A stretch of 64,000 nt of DNA from Dehalococcoidia bacterium (GCA_026421215.1 JAPKBN010000005.1:1-64000), one strand, 5' to 3'; shown: positions 27,495 through 37,100, counted from the first letter of the stretch. Program-made: numbers and translations. Notes: a model not told the origin generated them from the sequence alone.

Positions 27495-28262
27495 ATGGCA
27501 TCAAATTCTGGTGACCTTTCTGGCAAGGTAGCGCTCGTTACGGGCGGCTCGCGCGGTATCGGACTGGCCATCGCGCTGGAGCTCGCCACACGTGGCGCCG
27601 ACATAGCCTTCAACTATTTCCGAAACCATAAAGCCGCACACGAGGCTGAAGAGGCGATATCAGCGCTTGGTGTCCGTTGCCTCCGTGCCCGTGCCCACCT
27701 TGGTGACTCTGAGGCCATAAATGGTTTATTTGAAAAAGTTTCGGTGGAGTACGGCCGGTTGGACATCCTGGTCAATAACGCCGCTTCCGGCGTCATGCGC
27801 CCGGCGTCAGAGCTTGAGGATCGACACTGGGAATGGACGCTGGACATCAATGCCAAAGCGCCGTGGAAGTGCGCTATCTCGGCGGCGAAGTTAATGACGG
27901 ACGGCGGGACGATAGTCAATCTCACCAGCCCGGGGTCGACATCCGTCCTTCCCGACTACTTCATCGTCGGTGTCTCGAAGGCCGCGCTGGAGTCACTTAC
28001 ACGATATCTTGCTGTGGAACTTGCGCCGAAAAACATCGCCGTAAACGCCGTCTCCGCAAGCTTTATTCAGACCGACGCTGTGACCGCATTCCCTGAAGGC
28101 TCGGTGGCATACGAAATGGCACAGCGCCTTACCCCAGCAGGCCGTGTGGTCGTGCCGGAGGACGTGGCCCGTGTGGTGGCATTCCTGTGTAGTGAGGACG
28201 CCCGGATGATCCGAGGGCAGATTCTTCTAGTCGACGGCGGCGAGATGCTGGTCCGGCGATAG
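27495..28262 (+). CDS. fabL: Enoyl-ACP reductase III, FabL-type
   Basis: A 255-residue SDR that matches the Bacillus FabL pattern rather than FabI or FabG: VTGGSRGIGLAIALELA, NNAASGVMRPASELEDRHW, GVSKAALESLTRYLAVELAP and DARMIRGQILLVDGG. The active site DYFIVGVSK has Tyr-x6-Lys, the spacing of enoyl-ACP reductases. It would finish the elongation cycle begun by the dehydratase pair and FabG. AAGGAGC lies upstream of the ATG. Confidence 0.85.
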   Translation: MASNSGDLSGKVALVTGGSRGIGLAIALELATRGADIAFNYFRNHKAAHEAEEAISALGVRCLRARAHLGDSEAINGLFEKVSVEYGRLDILVNNAASGVMRPASELEDRHWEWTLDINAKAPWKCAISAAKLMTDGGTIVNLTSPGSTSVLPDYFIVGVSKAALESLTRYLAVELAPKNIAVNAVSASFIQTDAVTAFPEGSVAYEMAQRLTPAGRVVVPEDVARVVAFLCSEDARMIRGQILLVDGGEMLVRR

Positions 28263-28271
28263 TCAGCCAGG

Positions 28272-29264
28272 CTAGTGGAGCCAGCGACGTAATCGTCGCC
28301 GAACCGGCCCGTACCGCCGCCTTGTCACATATTTTGAGACGAACCACACCACCTCTGGCGCTCCGACCAAGACGACCCGTCTCAGTGCCCTCATCTCTTT
28401 GGTCGTCTTCTGCGTGTTTTCAAACTTAGGAGCGAAGCTGTCCAGCATCGCCCAGTCGCCCACAACCTGATCGCTCGGGCCGGCCGGGGTCAGAACGATG
28501 CCGCCAGCCTCTTTCACAAGTAGTGTCCCGGCAGCGAGGTCCCACGAGAACACTGCGCCGGTCAGGGCGTATTGCAGGACGCCTCGGGCGACCATCGCGA
28601 GCTCGTAAACGGCGCTGCCGGTGGTCCGGGGTTCTCCCAAATTTCCGCGGAGTCTCCGGTCCACCTTGAACATGAATCGGAGACTGCCGGGGATCGTAGA
28701 GAGCCAGCCCCTTTTCGGTCGATGCGGTTCATCGCCTGACGGCTTCTTCACGGCGAGCTTCCGATCTCCGATCCATGCGCCACCGCCCTTCCGAGCATGC
28801 ATGATCTCGAAACCGCCTTCTGTAGGCCAAGGGGTCCAGACGGCCGCTGCGACAGGTTCTCCCCGGTGCAATACGCCTATCGAAACCGCGTAAACCGGAT
28901 GGCCGTTCACGTAATTGGTCGTTCCGTCTATCGGATCTACAACCCAGATAAAATCGCGGGCGGCAGGCTCATCCTTTGGAGCGTCCTCCTCGCCGAGAAT
29001 CATGTGCTCCGGGAAGCGTTTTTCCACCATCTCGGTGATAAGCGCCTGGCTCGCCCGGTCTACGTCCGTAACCGGATTTGCGCCGTTGCCGTCCTTGGAT
29101 TCAACATCCAGATCGCCTCCGAATCGCTCAGAGACCAGTTTCCCGGCCGTTTCCACGACTTCTATCGCGTAAAGCTCGATTTCCGTGAGCGTTGCATCAT
29201 CCGGGACCGTTTCCGCAGCGTTTTTGCCGTCGCCAGGGCTTGGAGAATCTTGAGTTACCGTCAA
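28272..29264 (-). CDS. Inositol monophosphatase family protein
   Basis: A 330-residue Mg-dependent phosphatase of the IMPase/CysQ/FBPase family. Metal and catalytic motifs: GEEDAP, DPIDGTTNYVNG and WDLAAGTLLVKEAGG. A C-terminal extension of about 60 residues rich in Arg (RRYGPVRRRLRRWL) is beyond the usual ~270 residues and may contact membrane or nucleic acid. TTG start. Substrate could be inositol phosphate, PAP or a sugar phosphate. Confidence 0.85.
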   Translation of the reverse strand: MTVTQDSPSPGDGKNAAETVPDDATLTEIELYAIEVVETAGKLVSERFGGDLDVESKDGNGANPVTDVDRASQALITEMVEKRFPEHMILGEEDAPKDEPAARDFIWVVDPIDGTTNYVNGHPVYAVSIGVLHRGEPVAAAVWTPWPTEGGFEIMHARKGGGAWIGDRKLAVKKPSGDEPHRPKRGWLSTIPGSLRFMFKVDRRLRGNLGEPRTTGSAVYELAMVARGVLQYALTGAVFSWDLAAGTLLVKEAGGIVLTPAGPSDQVVGDWAMLDSFAPKFENTQKTTKEMRALRRVVLVGAPEVVWFVSKYVTRRRYGPVRRRLRRWLH

Positions 29265-29499
29265 ACTTGTTGATCACCGTTCTCGTATTGATGTGTGTAG
29301 AGCAATTAATCCGATGGGAGCGAATCGCATCGTCGGAAAGCCGTGTCTTGATTCTACGATTGGCCGGACGGACATCCTGGCTTGGTTTAGAATTTAACAT
29401 TCCAAGATTCAGCCGCCGGTGATGAACATGTTCGTGCACCACTGATTGTCTGGGATTCTATGATTCCCAGCCTCTGACCAGAAAATTTGAACCCCGGAT

Positions 29500-29682
29500 A
29501 CGGTTGCGGCCAACGGTATTCACCCGGCTGCAATTTACATCAGGCAGCTCGATGGCATCCAACTTCACCCGTGTGTATCACACGAGATAACGATCTCCGC
29601 AGCCGCATGTACTCAGCATGTTCATGTTGGTCTGTGTCTCGATGCCGTGAGTACGGGGCCGACCACACCAGTGCAAAGCTGA
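29500..29682 (+). pseudogene. Possible HtpX protease remnant
   Basis: Within an otherwise featureless 630-base gap (29265-29895), one frame reads GIQLHPCVSHEITI then HVHVGLCLDAVSTGPTTPVQS, which distantly resembles the HtpX segment around PELHAxV and NAFATGRxP. A later piece in another frame, KMTAASTLAIYP, resembles the HtpX helix after the zinc site. HtpX genes commonly neighbour PspAB. No HExxH motif survives and the match is by eye, so this is only a suggestion. The rest of the gap holds nothing recognisable. Confidence 0.25.
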
Positions 29683-29895
29683 CCGGGAACCTAGGCATAC
29701 TGGCAGAAGATAAGCAGCGCTATAGCACAGGTACCTGCGTAAAATGACTGCGGCAAGCACGCTGGCTATATATCCGGCGACTCCGCCCAGAGTCTGTTCT
29801 GTACACACCCACCGATAGAAGACCAAATCGCACGACTATGACAGATGGAGAGTGAAATGCGCGGCCTGCCACAAGACGTCCGGTTCCAGAACTAA

Positions 29896-30468
29896 ATGGC
29901 ATTTTTGTTCAAGCGAGGACCGTCCTCTCCAAAATCTGACTGGGACGCCATCAAGACAGTAATCACCGCCGAGGCCCGGCTACAGTCGGTCGGTGAAATA
30001 CTCCCCGGCCGCAGGGCCGGCGTGCTGTTCCGGCCGTCTTAGCAGGGCAAGTACCCGTTCATCGACGGACTTGAGGGCAAGTTACGCGGCGTACTTAACG
30101 AAGGTCCCGGCGCTACAAAGACCTCCCACGATGTCCAGGTCGATGAACACGGAACACAGTGGGTGGTCCTCGAGGACGGTAATTTCGAACATTTGACCAA
30201 CTCCGTCTTCACGATCGGCAATGCCCTCTCGATAGAGGCGGACCCGGGCATCATGATAGCCGCCGTGTGGAGCACACATTACGCCGGGTCGGCCGCCTAC
30301 TGGCTCTACACATATCAGCGTAAAACGTTCTACCCGTTCATACCACGCGGCTCAGACGATCGAGATCATCCGGCTGAGTTGAACCTCGCTAAGTTGCTGA
30401 GTCGCCAGGGTATGGTCGTTGAGCGCTCCACGGAACACTGGTACCCGTTGTGGGACATACCGTTCTAG
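29896..30468 (+). pseudogene. PspA-associated protein PspAB homologue interrupted by one amber codon
   Basis: Read through, this frame gives a 190-residue protein from ATG 29896 to TAG 30466 with a single in-frame TAG at 30040-30042 (codon 49). The product matches the PspAB family by eye: N-terminal AFLFKRG, TQWVVLEDGNFEHL, YWLYTYQRKTFYPFIPRG, and the terminal HWYPLWDIPF. Both halves are otherwise intact, so the lesion is recent, is a sequencing error, or is read through. PspAB accompanies PspA-type membrane stress proteins, none of which is in this window. Confidence 0.6.
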
Positions 30469-30540
30469 AGCAGCACATTCGTCGGCGTATCGACCGGGCC
30501 AACTCACAGGAACGTTTCCCTATGAACCGATCTCAGAAGG

Positions 30541-31191
30541 GTGTATCGGATACCTGAATTGAAATTTCCGTCTCTGATCACAGCGGACGGCGAAGACTCA
30601 GCCGTGTTTGGCCGGGTGCTTCGTGACGTTCACCCAGAGGTGCGGATTCTCGCGCCCGACGCCGACCTGCAGCCGGATATAGGCGGTCTGCTTGTATTTG
30701 GCGAGTCTGTGTTCGGCGCTATGGCTGAATCACCGCCGCCCGCCCTTCTGGCCGCTGTGGAGGCGGACATCCCGGTTCTCGGCGTTGGATGGGGCATGCA
30801 CGCCTTGAACGTCGCCTTGGGGGGCAAGCCACCGGTCCGGTTGGTTGATTCGATCGTCGTCGGTCAACGCCCCGGTCGCCGGGGTCGAATCGTCGAGCTC
30901 GGTAAAATGCGCACCTTCCTCACCCTGGGCGGCAAGGTGGCAGCGACCATTGGCGCGGGTGGCCCGGTGGCGACGCCCGGTCCTGGTGAGTTCGCGATAC
31001 GTGAGGCGGAGAAAGCGTCCGGGCTAATGGCGAGCGCTTACGACATCGAAACTGGCGCCATAGAGGCAATCGAGATGCCCGGTTACCACTGGATTATCGG
31101 CGTCGCATGGCCACTCCATCAGCTGGACCTTCTGCCTGCCCGATTCGACAACATCGTGGCTTCATTTGTAGAGCGTTCAACGAACGCCTGA
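30541..31191 (+). CDS. Class I amidotransferase-like protein lacking the catalytic Cys
   Basis: A 216-residue protein with the layout of peptidase C26/gamma-glutamyl hydrolase amidotransferases: PVLGVGWGMHALNVALGG aligns with the nucleophile elbow GICRGMQxLNVxxGG, and HWIIGVAWPLHQLD aligns with the GVQWHPE segment. The nucleophile Cys is Gly and the His-Pro-Glu is lost, so hydrolysis by the usual mechanism is not expected. It may be a binding protein. GTG start. Confidence 0.55.
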   Translation: MYRIPELKFPSLITADGEDSAVFGRVLRDVHPEVRILAPDADLQPDIGGLLVFGESVFGAMAESPPPALLAAVEADIPVLGVGWGMHALNVALGGKPPVRLVDSIVVGQRPGRRGRIVELGKMRTFLTLGGKVAATIGAGGPVATPGPGEFAIREAEKASGLMASAYDIETGAIEAIEMPGYHWIIGVAWPLHQLDLLPARFDNIVASFVERSTNA

Positions 31192-31313
31192 TCCGCAGTT
31201 TTCGGGATCGGCCGAAATCAACAAGGAGATTTTCCCCGAAAACCCCCAACACTTCGCGTGTGCGCGAGCGCGCGGCGTTGCCAGTACGAACAACTCACTG
31301 GTAATAATCATCT

Positions 31314-31342
31314 TTGCTTGGGAGCGCGTGAAAGGGTAAAAT
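31314..31342 (+). promoter_or_regulatory. Candidate gyrA promoter
   Basis: TTGCTT, 17-base spacer, TAAAAT. It leaves a leader of about 125 bases before the gyrA GTG. Upstream, a TTTTCGGG/CCCGAAAA inverted repeat spans 31199-31242. Confidence 0.6.
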
Positions 31343-31474
31343 TAGGGGCGTCTTATTCGTGTTCAGCGCATCGTGCGATTTTTGTGCGGAACACGCCCCG
31401 ATTTACGCAGGCTATTCTCGCGGTATCGACGTCCGTGTAAGGCCCGCACCCCCCCCTGATTCAGGAGACCCGCC

Positions 31475-34099
31475 GTGGTAGGCCAGGACATCGGTGAAGT
31501 CCGCCCAATAAATATCAATGACGAGATGCGTAATTCTTATTTGGATTACGCCATGTCTGTCATTGTTTCCCGGGCGTTGCCAGATATTCGTGATGGGTTA
31601 AAGCCCGTTCAGCGGCGCATCTTGTACGCGATGTACGACATGGGCATCCGCCCGACGTCCTCGTATAAGAAGAGCGCCCGCATTACCGGCGAGGTGCTGG
31701 GCAAGTACCATCCGCATGGTGACACGGCCGTGTACGACGCCATGGTCCGTATGGCACAACCGTTCTCCCTGAGGGCGATGCTTGTCGACGGACAGGGCAA
31801 CTTCGGAAGTGTGGACGGCGACCCTCCAGCCGCCATGCGCTACACCGAAGCTCGACTGTCGCACATCGCAATGACGCTTCTGGGCGATATCGATCGCGAG
31901 ACCGTCGATTGGATCGACAACTTTGACACTTCTCTGAAAGAACCGACGGTCTTGCCGTCGATTCTCCCGAACCTGCTCGTAAACGGCGCAGCGGGTATCG
32001 CAGTTGGTATGGCGACGAACATCCCGCCCCACAACGTGGGCGAGCTCTGTGACGCCATCGCACACCTGATCCGGCATCCCGACGCATCGTTGGATGATCT
32101 GATGGAGTTCGTTAAGGGTCCGGACTTCCCAACCGGCGCCCACATCTACGGTAACGAGGGCATACGGAACGCCTACGCCACCGGCCGCGGCCGGATCATG
32201 ATGCAGGCATCTCATGAGATCGAAGAGGTTAAGCGCAACAACCGGCAGCATCTTCTCTTCACGGAAATCCCATACCAGGTCAACAAATCCACCCTTGTCG
32301 CCAAGATTGCTGACCTGATCAAAAGTAAGACACTGGAAGGCGTCTCTGAGGTCCGGGACGAATCTGATCGCAAGGGCATGAGGGTTGTTCTGGACCTGCG
32401 TCGTGGCGCATCCGTGAGCGTGATCCTCAATGTCCTGTACAAACACACCTCGCTGAGAACCAGCTTCTCGGCGAACATGCTTGCCATCGTGGACGGCATG
32501 CCTCGGGTGTTCACCCTGAGAGAGGCGCTTCGTTACTTCATCGAGTTCCGAAGAGAGGTCGTCGTACGCCGCGCCGAGTTCGATCTCCGCAAGGCACGTG
32601 CCCGTCTGCACATCCTTGAAGGACTGCGCACCGCCCTGGACAACCTTGATGCTGTTATCGCACTGATCCGCGCGTCTGCGGACGTCGAGTCCGCACGCAC
32701 AGAGTTGATGACGCAGTTCAACCTGTCACAGGTGCAGGCCCAGGCTATCCTGGACATGCAGCTCCGTCGACTGGCCGCTCTCGAACGAGAAAAGATCGAG
32801 AACGAGTACCAGGAACTGATGGCGGTTGTGGCCGAGTTAGAAGATCTTCTCGCAAATCCAGACAAGGTCTACGCCGTAGTCCGCAAGGAGACGCTCGATC
32901 TCAAGCGCAGGCATGCCGACGAACGACGCACGGTCGTTCACCCGGAAGAGCTTGGCGAGTGGCGTCGTGAGGACGCCGAGCCGCACGAGACCGTAGTAAT
33001 CACGCTAAGCGCAAACGGTTATCTGAAGCGCATCCCCCTCGCCACCTACCGGTCACAGCACCGCGGCGGTAAGGGCGTCAAGGGCCAGCGAATGACGAAA
33101 GAGGACGACGTTACTCCGCACCTCAGGGTCGCGGACACGCATGACTTCCTCTTGATGTTCACCGATCGCGGTCGCGTCTTCGCTAGCCGGGCGTTTGAGC
33201 TGGCCGCAGATGCGTCAAGAACGTCACGTGGTACCCCCGTGGCCAACATCATCAATCTAGAACCGCGTGAGCACGTCAATGCGGTCGTGACCGTGTCAGA
33301 TCTCAGGGAAGACAAGTACCTGGTAATGGCGACCATTGCCGGGCAGGTCAAGCGTATGCACCTGCCCGAGATCGCGAACATCAGGAGGGGTGGGCTTAAC
33401 GCCTTCAACCTGAAGCCGGGTGACGAGTTGCAGTCCGTGATCCTCGCCACCCCTGAAGAAGACGTCATCATGGTGTCTGAACAGGGAATGGCGATCCGCT
33501 TCCCAAGCACCGATATCCGGGCGCGTCAGCGCGCTGCGGGTGGTATGCGGGGCATGACGCTGCAGAACAACGACAAGATTGTCTCGGCAGACGTGGTCAG
33601 CCCCGCCGGTTCGCTTCTTGTGGTTACCCGGCGCGGTTATGGAAAACTTTCGGAGATGCGTCGATACCGCCAGCAGAAACGGGGTGGCAAGGGTCTCATA
33701 ACCCTCAAGATCGCTCGCAAGAATGGTCGAGTAGCCGCCGCTCAGGTGGTCGACCGTGAGGTCGACGGGGATGATACGGTCCTCATCTTGACGGAGAAGG
33801 CGCAGGTCATCCGGGTCCACTTGAACGAGGTGCGGGAGACCGGTCGCATCACCCAGGGTGTGATCATGGCTGTGCCGGATACCGGCGATGCTGTTAGCGC
33901 TATCCGTGCCATGAAAACACGAGAGGCTCCAGCAGATCTCTTGAGTGAAGAAGAGATTGCAGCGTCAGGGACAGAAGAAGCGCCGCAAAACGGAACGGTC
34001 ACCGGTGAATTAGTCGAAGGTTCTGAAGACACGGCCTCTGACGAATCTACGCCAGAGGCACCAGAGGACGAAGCGCCGGAGACCGAAGAAGAAGATTAG
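31475..34099 (+). CDS. gyrA: DNA gyrase subunit A
   Basis: An 874-residue GyrA that breaks and rejoins DNA in the GyrA2B2 supercoiling enzyme. Catalytic Tyr is residue 123 in [11 protein letters not shown]. The quinolone region reads [17 protein letters not shown], with Thr at the position of E. coli Ser83 and Asp at that of Asp87. The GyrA box appears as QHRGGKG in the first C-terminal blade and a related KRGGKG is in a later blade. An acidic tail (EAPETEEED) closes the protein. GTG start with CAGGAGA upstream. Confidence 0.95.
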   Translation: MVGQDIGEVRPININDEMRNSYLDYAMSVIVSRALPDIRDGLKPVQRRILYAMYDMGIRPTSSYKKSARITGEVLGKYHPHGDTAVYDAMVRMAQPFSLRAMLVDGQGNFGSVDGDPPAAMRYTEARLSHIAMTLLGDIDRETVDWIDNFDTSLKEPTVLPSILPNLLVNGAAGIAVGMATNIPPHNVGELCDAIAHLIRHPDASLDDLMEFVKGPDFPTGAHIYGNEGIRNAYATGRGRIMMQASHEIEEVKRNNRQHLLFTEIPYQVNKSTLVAKIADLIKSKTLEGVSEVRDESDRKGMRVVLDLRRGASVSVILNVLYKHTSLRTSFSANMLAIVDGMPRVFTLREALRYFIEFRREVVVRRAEFDLRKARARLHILEGLRTALDNLDAVIALIRASADVESARTELMTQFNLSQVQAQAILDMQLRRLAALEREKIENEYQELMAVVAELEDLLANPDKVYAVVRKETLDLKRRHADERRTVVHPEELGEWRREDAEPHETVVITLSANGYLKRIPLATYRSQHRGGKGVKGQRMTKEDDVTPHLRVADTHDFLLMFTDRGRVFASRAFELAADASRTSRGTPVANIINLEPREHVNAVVTVSDLREDKYLVMATIAGQVKRMHLPEIANIRRGGLNAFNLKPGDELQSVILATPEEDVIMVSEQGMAIRFPSTDIRARQRAAGGMRGMTLQNNDKIVSADVVSPAGSLLVVTRRGYGKLSEMRRYRQQKRGGKGLITLKIARKNGRVAAAQVVDREVDGDDTVLILTEKAQVIRVHLNEVRETGRITQGVIMAVPDTGDAVSAIRAMKTREAPADLLSEEEIAASGTEEAPQNGTVTGELVEGSEDTASDESTPEAPEDEAPETEEED

Positions 34100-34102
34100 G
34101 TT

Positions 34103-34137
34103 TCAGGGCGGGCCGCCACAACGGCGACCCGCCCTGA
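34103..34137. terminator. Hairpin after gyrA
   Basis: TCAGGGCGGG and CCCGCCCTGA form a perfect 10-bp stem with further pairing inside. No T-run follows, so it may terminate weakly or stabilise the gyrA 3' end. Confidence 0.5.
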
Positions 34138-34140
34138 CCA

Positions 34141-35607
34141 ATGCCCATGCTTGAGCGCGTCGCCGTTGTATCCATTGCACCGATCCTGCCGGGGGTGGTC
34201 CACGGAGGCTCCCAGCGTATTCTGGACGGGGTTTTACGAGGACTCGCCGACGCCGGCGCAGAGGTTCGTGTTGTCTGCTCATGGCGGCCTGAAAACGACG
34301 GTGGATTCGAACTAGCCCCCAGTATCAAGGTCGAGCCCCTTCTTCGACTGACCGGCTATTTCCCCGATCCGTGGGAGGTGCCGCCCTACCAGATACTTCA
34401 GAGCTCTGAAGCCATCGCCCCTGTGTTCGATTGGGCAGAGACCGTCTACCTCCATGCCGACACCTTCTACCTGCGGAACCTGATCCCAGAAGGCCGCAGG
34501 GTGGTCCGGTCCTTCCACGATTTTCATTACGAGACCGCTCTCATATCGGCGTTCGGGTTCGACGCCGATATCACTATCGTACCCTCCGATTATTTGAAGC
34601 AATGTATCGACGCGACGGTCGGCGCTACCCCGGGAAGATTTAGCGAGCCGGTGGTGGTGGTGCCGAATGGCATCGATCTGCAAACTTACCGCCCCCGTCC
34701 CGGTGTCACTCCCCGAGGTGTACGGGAACGCGCCGAAAGCGATCTCGTGCTGCTGTGGCCGCACAGGCCCGACCCGCGCAAAGGAATCGCTGAGGCTATC
34801 GAGATAACCGGCGAACTGGCACGAATGCTGCCGGATCGGAATGTAAGGCTTCTCGTACCGCGGCACGTTGATGCGACAAGTTCCACAGAGACGCGTGAGT
34901 TTTACGACAATGCGATACAGCTTGCGACCGCTGGGGGTGTGATGGACTGTCTGGAGTTCACACCCTGGTGGAGTGGCGATGAAACGGCGGACGCGTACAG
35001 CTTTGCCGACGTGACCCTGTGCCCGGGAAACTTCATAGAGTCGTTCAGTCTCGTGGCCTACGAGTCCCTCGCATGCGGGACGCCGGTGATCGCAGCACGC
35101 GTTGGTGCTCTGCGAGATCTGCGAATTCCCGGCGTCTACACATTCGATTGGAATTTGCCTGATGGTGCGCGAATTGAGTCCCCGTCACTGAATTGCGAGG
35201 GCGTCAATGGAGTACTAATTAGCGCTCTTGGTAATGGCATCGACACCGATACTGTTCGAACTATCTTGAAAGAACATTTCTCTTTCGAAGAAATGCAACG
35301 CGGTTACATAGCCGCGATAACGGGGGACATACCCGGTGCGCCAGAACCATCGCCAGAGTCGACTTCAACCGTCAGATACGCCATCGCCCCGTGGTGTATG
35401 GCGCGCAGCCCCTGGGTATACAACGACTACGAGTACCGGTGGACCCGCAGAGACAAACTGGCCGAGTTTCTTACAATCGGTGAACACCATATGCTGGGTG
35501 AAAGAGTGGGAGGAAGGCGCTTTACACTTGAAGTGGCGATGGAATTCGGAGTGACGCCTGACCAGGTCAAACAGGGGCTACAGGACGGCATAATTATCCG
35601 CGTTTAA
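34141..35607 (+). CDS. Glycosyltransferase family 4-like protein with C-terminal extension
   Basis: A 488-residue GT-B glycosyltransferase. The N-terminal domain starts VAVVSIAPILPGVVHGGSQR, the linker has VVVPNGIDLQTYRP, and the donor-binding C-terminal domain has WPHRPDPRKGI and ESFSLVAYESLACGTPVIA, the ExxGxxxxE-like signature. About 100 further residues include PWVYNDYEYRWTRRDKLAEF and a helix-turn-helix-like FTLEVAMEFGVTPDQVKQGL, not part of the GT fold. Sugar and acceptor unknown. Confidence 0.82.
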   Translation: MPMLERVAVVSIAPILPGVVHGGSQRILDGVLRGLADAGAEVRVVCSWRPENDGGFELAPSIKVEPLLRLTGYFPDPWEVPPYQILQSSEAIAPVFDWAETVYLHADTFYLRNLIPEGRRVVRSFHDFHYETALISAFGFDADITIVPSDYLKQCIDATVGATPGRFSEPVVVVPNGIDLQTYRPRPGVTPRGVRERAESDLVLLWPHRPDPRKGIAEAIEITGELARMLPDRNVRLLVPRHVDATSSTETREFYDNAIQLATAGGVMDCLEFTPWWSGDETADAYSFADVTLCPGNFIESFSLVAYESLACGTPVIAARVGALRDLRIPGVYTFDWNLPDGARIESPSLNCEGVNGVLISALGNGIDTDTVRTILKEHFSFEEMQRGYIAAITGDIPGAPEPSPESTSTVRYAIAPWCMARSPWVYNDYEYRWTRRDKLAEFLTIGEHHMLGERVGGRRFTLEVAMEFGVTPDQVKQGLQDGIIIRV

Positions 35608-35747
35608 CATTGCGACGGAGCTAATCTCGAACTCTTTCGGGCCGTTCACCCGCTCCGGTCAACGCGCCCTATAATCCGGCTGCACGGCCTCGGCCGACGA
35701 TCAGTCAAAATTATCGACGCGTTCATGGACTACTGGGGAGGACGACG

Positions 35748-36245
35748 CTGGCCAGCGAAATTCCGGTCACACAATCCGAGTTCAGAAACGCCTGGGGACG
35801 ATTTGCCACCGGCGTGACGATAATCACATCAGCCGAGCCAGACGGCGGCACCCACGGCATGACCGCGAACGGCGTTCTATCCGTCTCGCTTGATCCGCCC
35901 CTCGCGCTAGTTTGCGTGGACAAATCCCGCAACACGCACCGTTACATAAACGATAACGGCTGGTTTGGAATCAGTATCGTGCGAAAAGATCAGGCGAACA
36001 TCGCCATGTACTACGTCCGCGACGTAGCGGACCGCACCGGTGATGTGGAAGTTCCGCTGGAACAACGCGACGAAGGACCGCCCGTGATCGCCGGGGCACT
36101 AGCTGCAATGTCATGCAAGGTTGTCGCTGCACACGACGCCGGCGATCACACCATTTTCGTTGGTGAAGCCGTTCAGCTAACGACCAACGATGGCGATCCC
36201 CTGCTCTACTACACGGGCAAATTCGGGAAGATCGAGCTGGACTAG
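35748..36245 (+). CDS. Flavin reductase-like domain protein (FMN-binding split barrel), CTG start
   Basis: A ~165-residue NAD(P)H:flavin oxidoreductase of the DIM6/NTAB family, which supplies reduced FMN to monooxygenases. Family motifs: FRNAWGRFATGVTIIT, THGMTANGVLSVSLDPPLALVC, and YYTGKFGKIE. No ATG, GTG or TTG precedes the conserved N-terminus in frame, the first being ATG 35838 or codons inside it; a CTG at 35748 has GGGGAGG seven bases upstream, so I take CTG as the start. A luciferase-type monooxygenase is encoded at 46674-47621. Confidence 0.85.
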   Translation: MASEIPVTQSEFRNAWGRFATGVTIITSAEPDGGTHGMTANGVLSVSLDPPLALVCVDKSRNTHRYINDNGWFGISIVRKDQANIAMYYVRDVADRTGDVEVPLEQRDEGPPVIAGALAAMSCKVVAAHDAGDHTIFVGEAVQLTTNDGDPLLYYTGKFGKIELD

Positions 36246-36281
36246 ACGGAGCTCAACCACAGCGAGATCTCCAGGCACGGT

Positions 36282-36545
36282 CTAGATAAATCCGCGGAGT
36301 TCCGTAGCCTTTGCCGACGTGCCAACAGCGACCGCGTTTGCAGCCGACCATTGCATGATCTGGCGTTCCTTGACCATGTCGGCGGCACGAAGGTACGCGC
36401 TGCTAATGAATGAGTACAGATTTTCATTGACCAACTCAAGCGTCCAGCGGAAACGTTGTATGTTCTGCGGCCATTGAAATAGGCATGCGAGGTCTCGGGC
36501 ATGGTAAGTTCGGTCGCCGGCATCATGTTCATCCCTGGGACGGGA
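36282..36545 (-). pseudogene. Startless open frame, possible 3' gene remnant
   Basis: In the 450-base gap between the flavin reductase and rplU (36246-36695), a minus-strand frame stays open for about 88 codons to a TAG at 36282. It contains NENLYSFISSAYLRAADMV and KERQIMQWSAANAVAVGTSA and looks protein-like, with helical periodicity, but lacks a usable start. It could be the end of a lost gene. Family not recognised. The rest of the gap carries only the rplU promoter. Confidence 0.25.
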
Positions 36546-36645
36546 TCACCCGGGTCACGGTCAAAAATGGGCGATCCAGGCTATGTACCTGAGAATTGGA
36601 TGCCCCAACCTACGAATAGACACGCCATTTGCATGCCTGAATTCG

Positions 36646-36675
36646 TTGACCGGGAGCCGGTCGCGCTCGTAGAAT
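36646..36675 (+). promoter_or_regulatory. Promoter of the rplU-rpmA-rpmE block
   Basis: TTGACC, 18-base spacer, TAGAAT, about 20 bases before the rplU ATG. Confidence 0.65.
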
Positions 36676-36695
36676 TGAAGGGTTAGGCTGGTGTA

Positions 36696-37016
36696 ATGAC
36701 TGATTACGCAATCATAAAAACGGGTGGGAAGCAGTACCGGGTCCGAGAAGGTGACACGGTGAACGTCGAAAAACTCGAAGGCGAGATTGGCGACAGTGTC
36801 AATTTTAGCGACGTACTGATGACCTCACTCGATGGATCGCTCCAAGTCGGCAACCCTGTTGTCGAGAACGCTGCTGTATCCGCTGAGATCGCGGAACATG
36901 GGCGCGGCGAGAAACTTACGGTATTCAAGTACAAGAACAAGACCCGGTCCCGCGTTAAGAAGGGCCATCGTCAGCCGTACACCTCGTTGCTAATAAAAGG
37001 CATCTCAATCAAGTAG
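36696..37016 (+). CDS. rplU: Ribosomal protein L21
   Basis: A 106-residue L21 of the large ribosomal subunit, full length. It begins YAIIKTGGKQYRVREGD and ends with FKYKNKTRSRVKKGHRQPYT, the rRNA-binding signature. Followed 84 bases later by rpmA, the usual arrangement. Confidence 0.96.
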   Translation: MTDYAIIKTGGKQYRVREGDTVNVEKLEGEIGDSVNFSDVLMTSLDGSLQVGNPVVENAAVSAEIAEHGRGEKLTVFKYKNKTRSRVKKGHRQPYTSLLIKGISIK

Positions 37017-37100
37017 CCCGCACCTGGCAATTGCTGGGATAACCCGGATTCATTTACGGGGGAGGGTTAGAGAACCTCCACACTGAAGGAGGAGAATTTA

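Noticed and set aside
29578-29826. 82-residue minus-strand frame with Cys-rich and hydrophobic parts
   Set aside because: No ribosome-binding site or recognisable family, and it lies in a decayed patch.
731-30042. Amber codon reassignment suggested by TAG lesions in two genes
   Set aside because: TAG ends many intact genes here, the GIY-YIG relic also has a frameshift, and the lost residues would differ between sites, so ordinary mutation is simpler.
31598-32611. 337-residue minus-strand open frame
   Set aside because: It lies wholly inside gyrA on the opposite strand and its translation has no family features; it is a shadow of gyrA codon bias.
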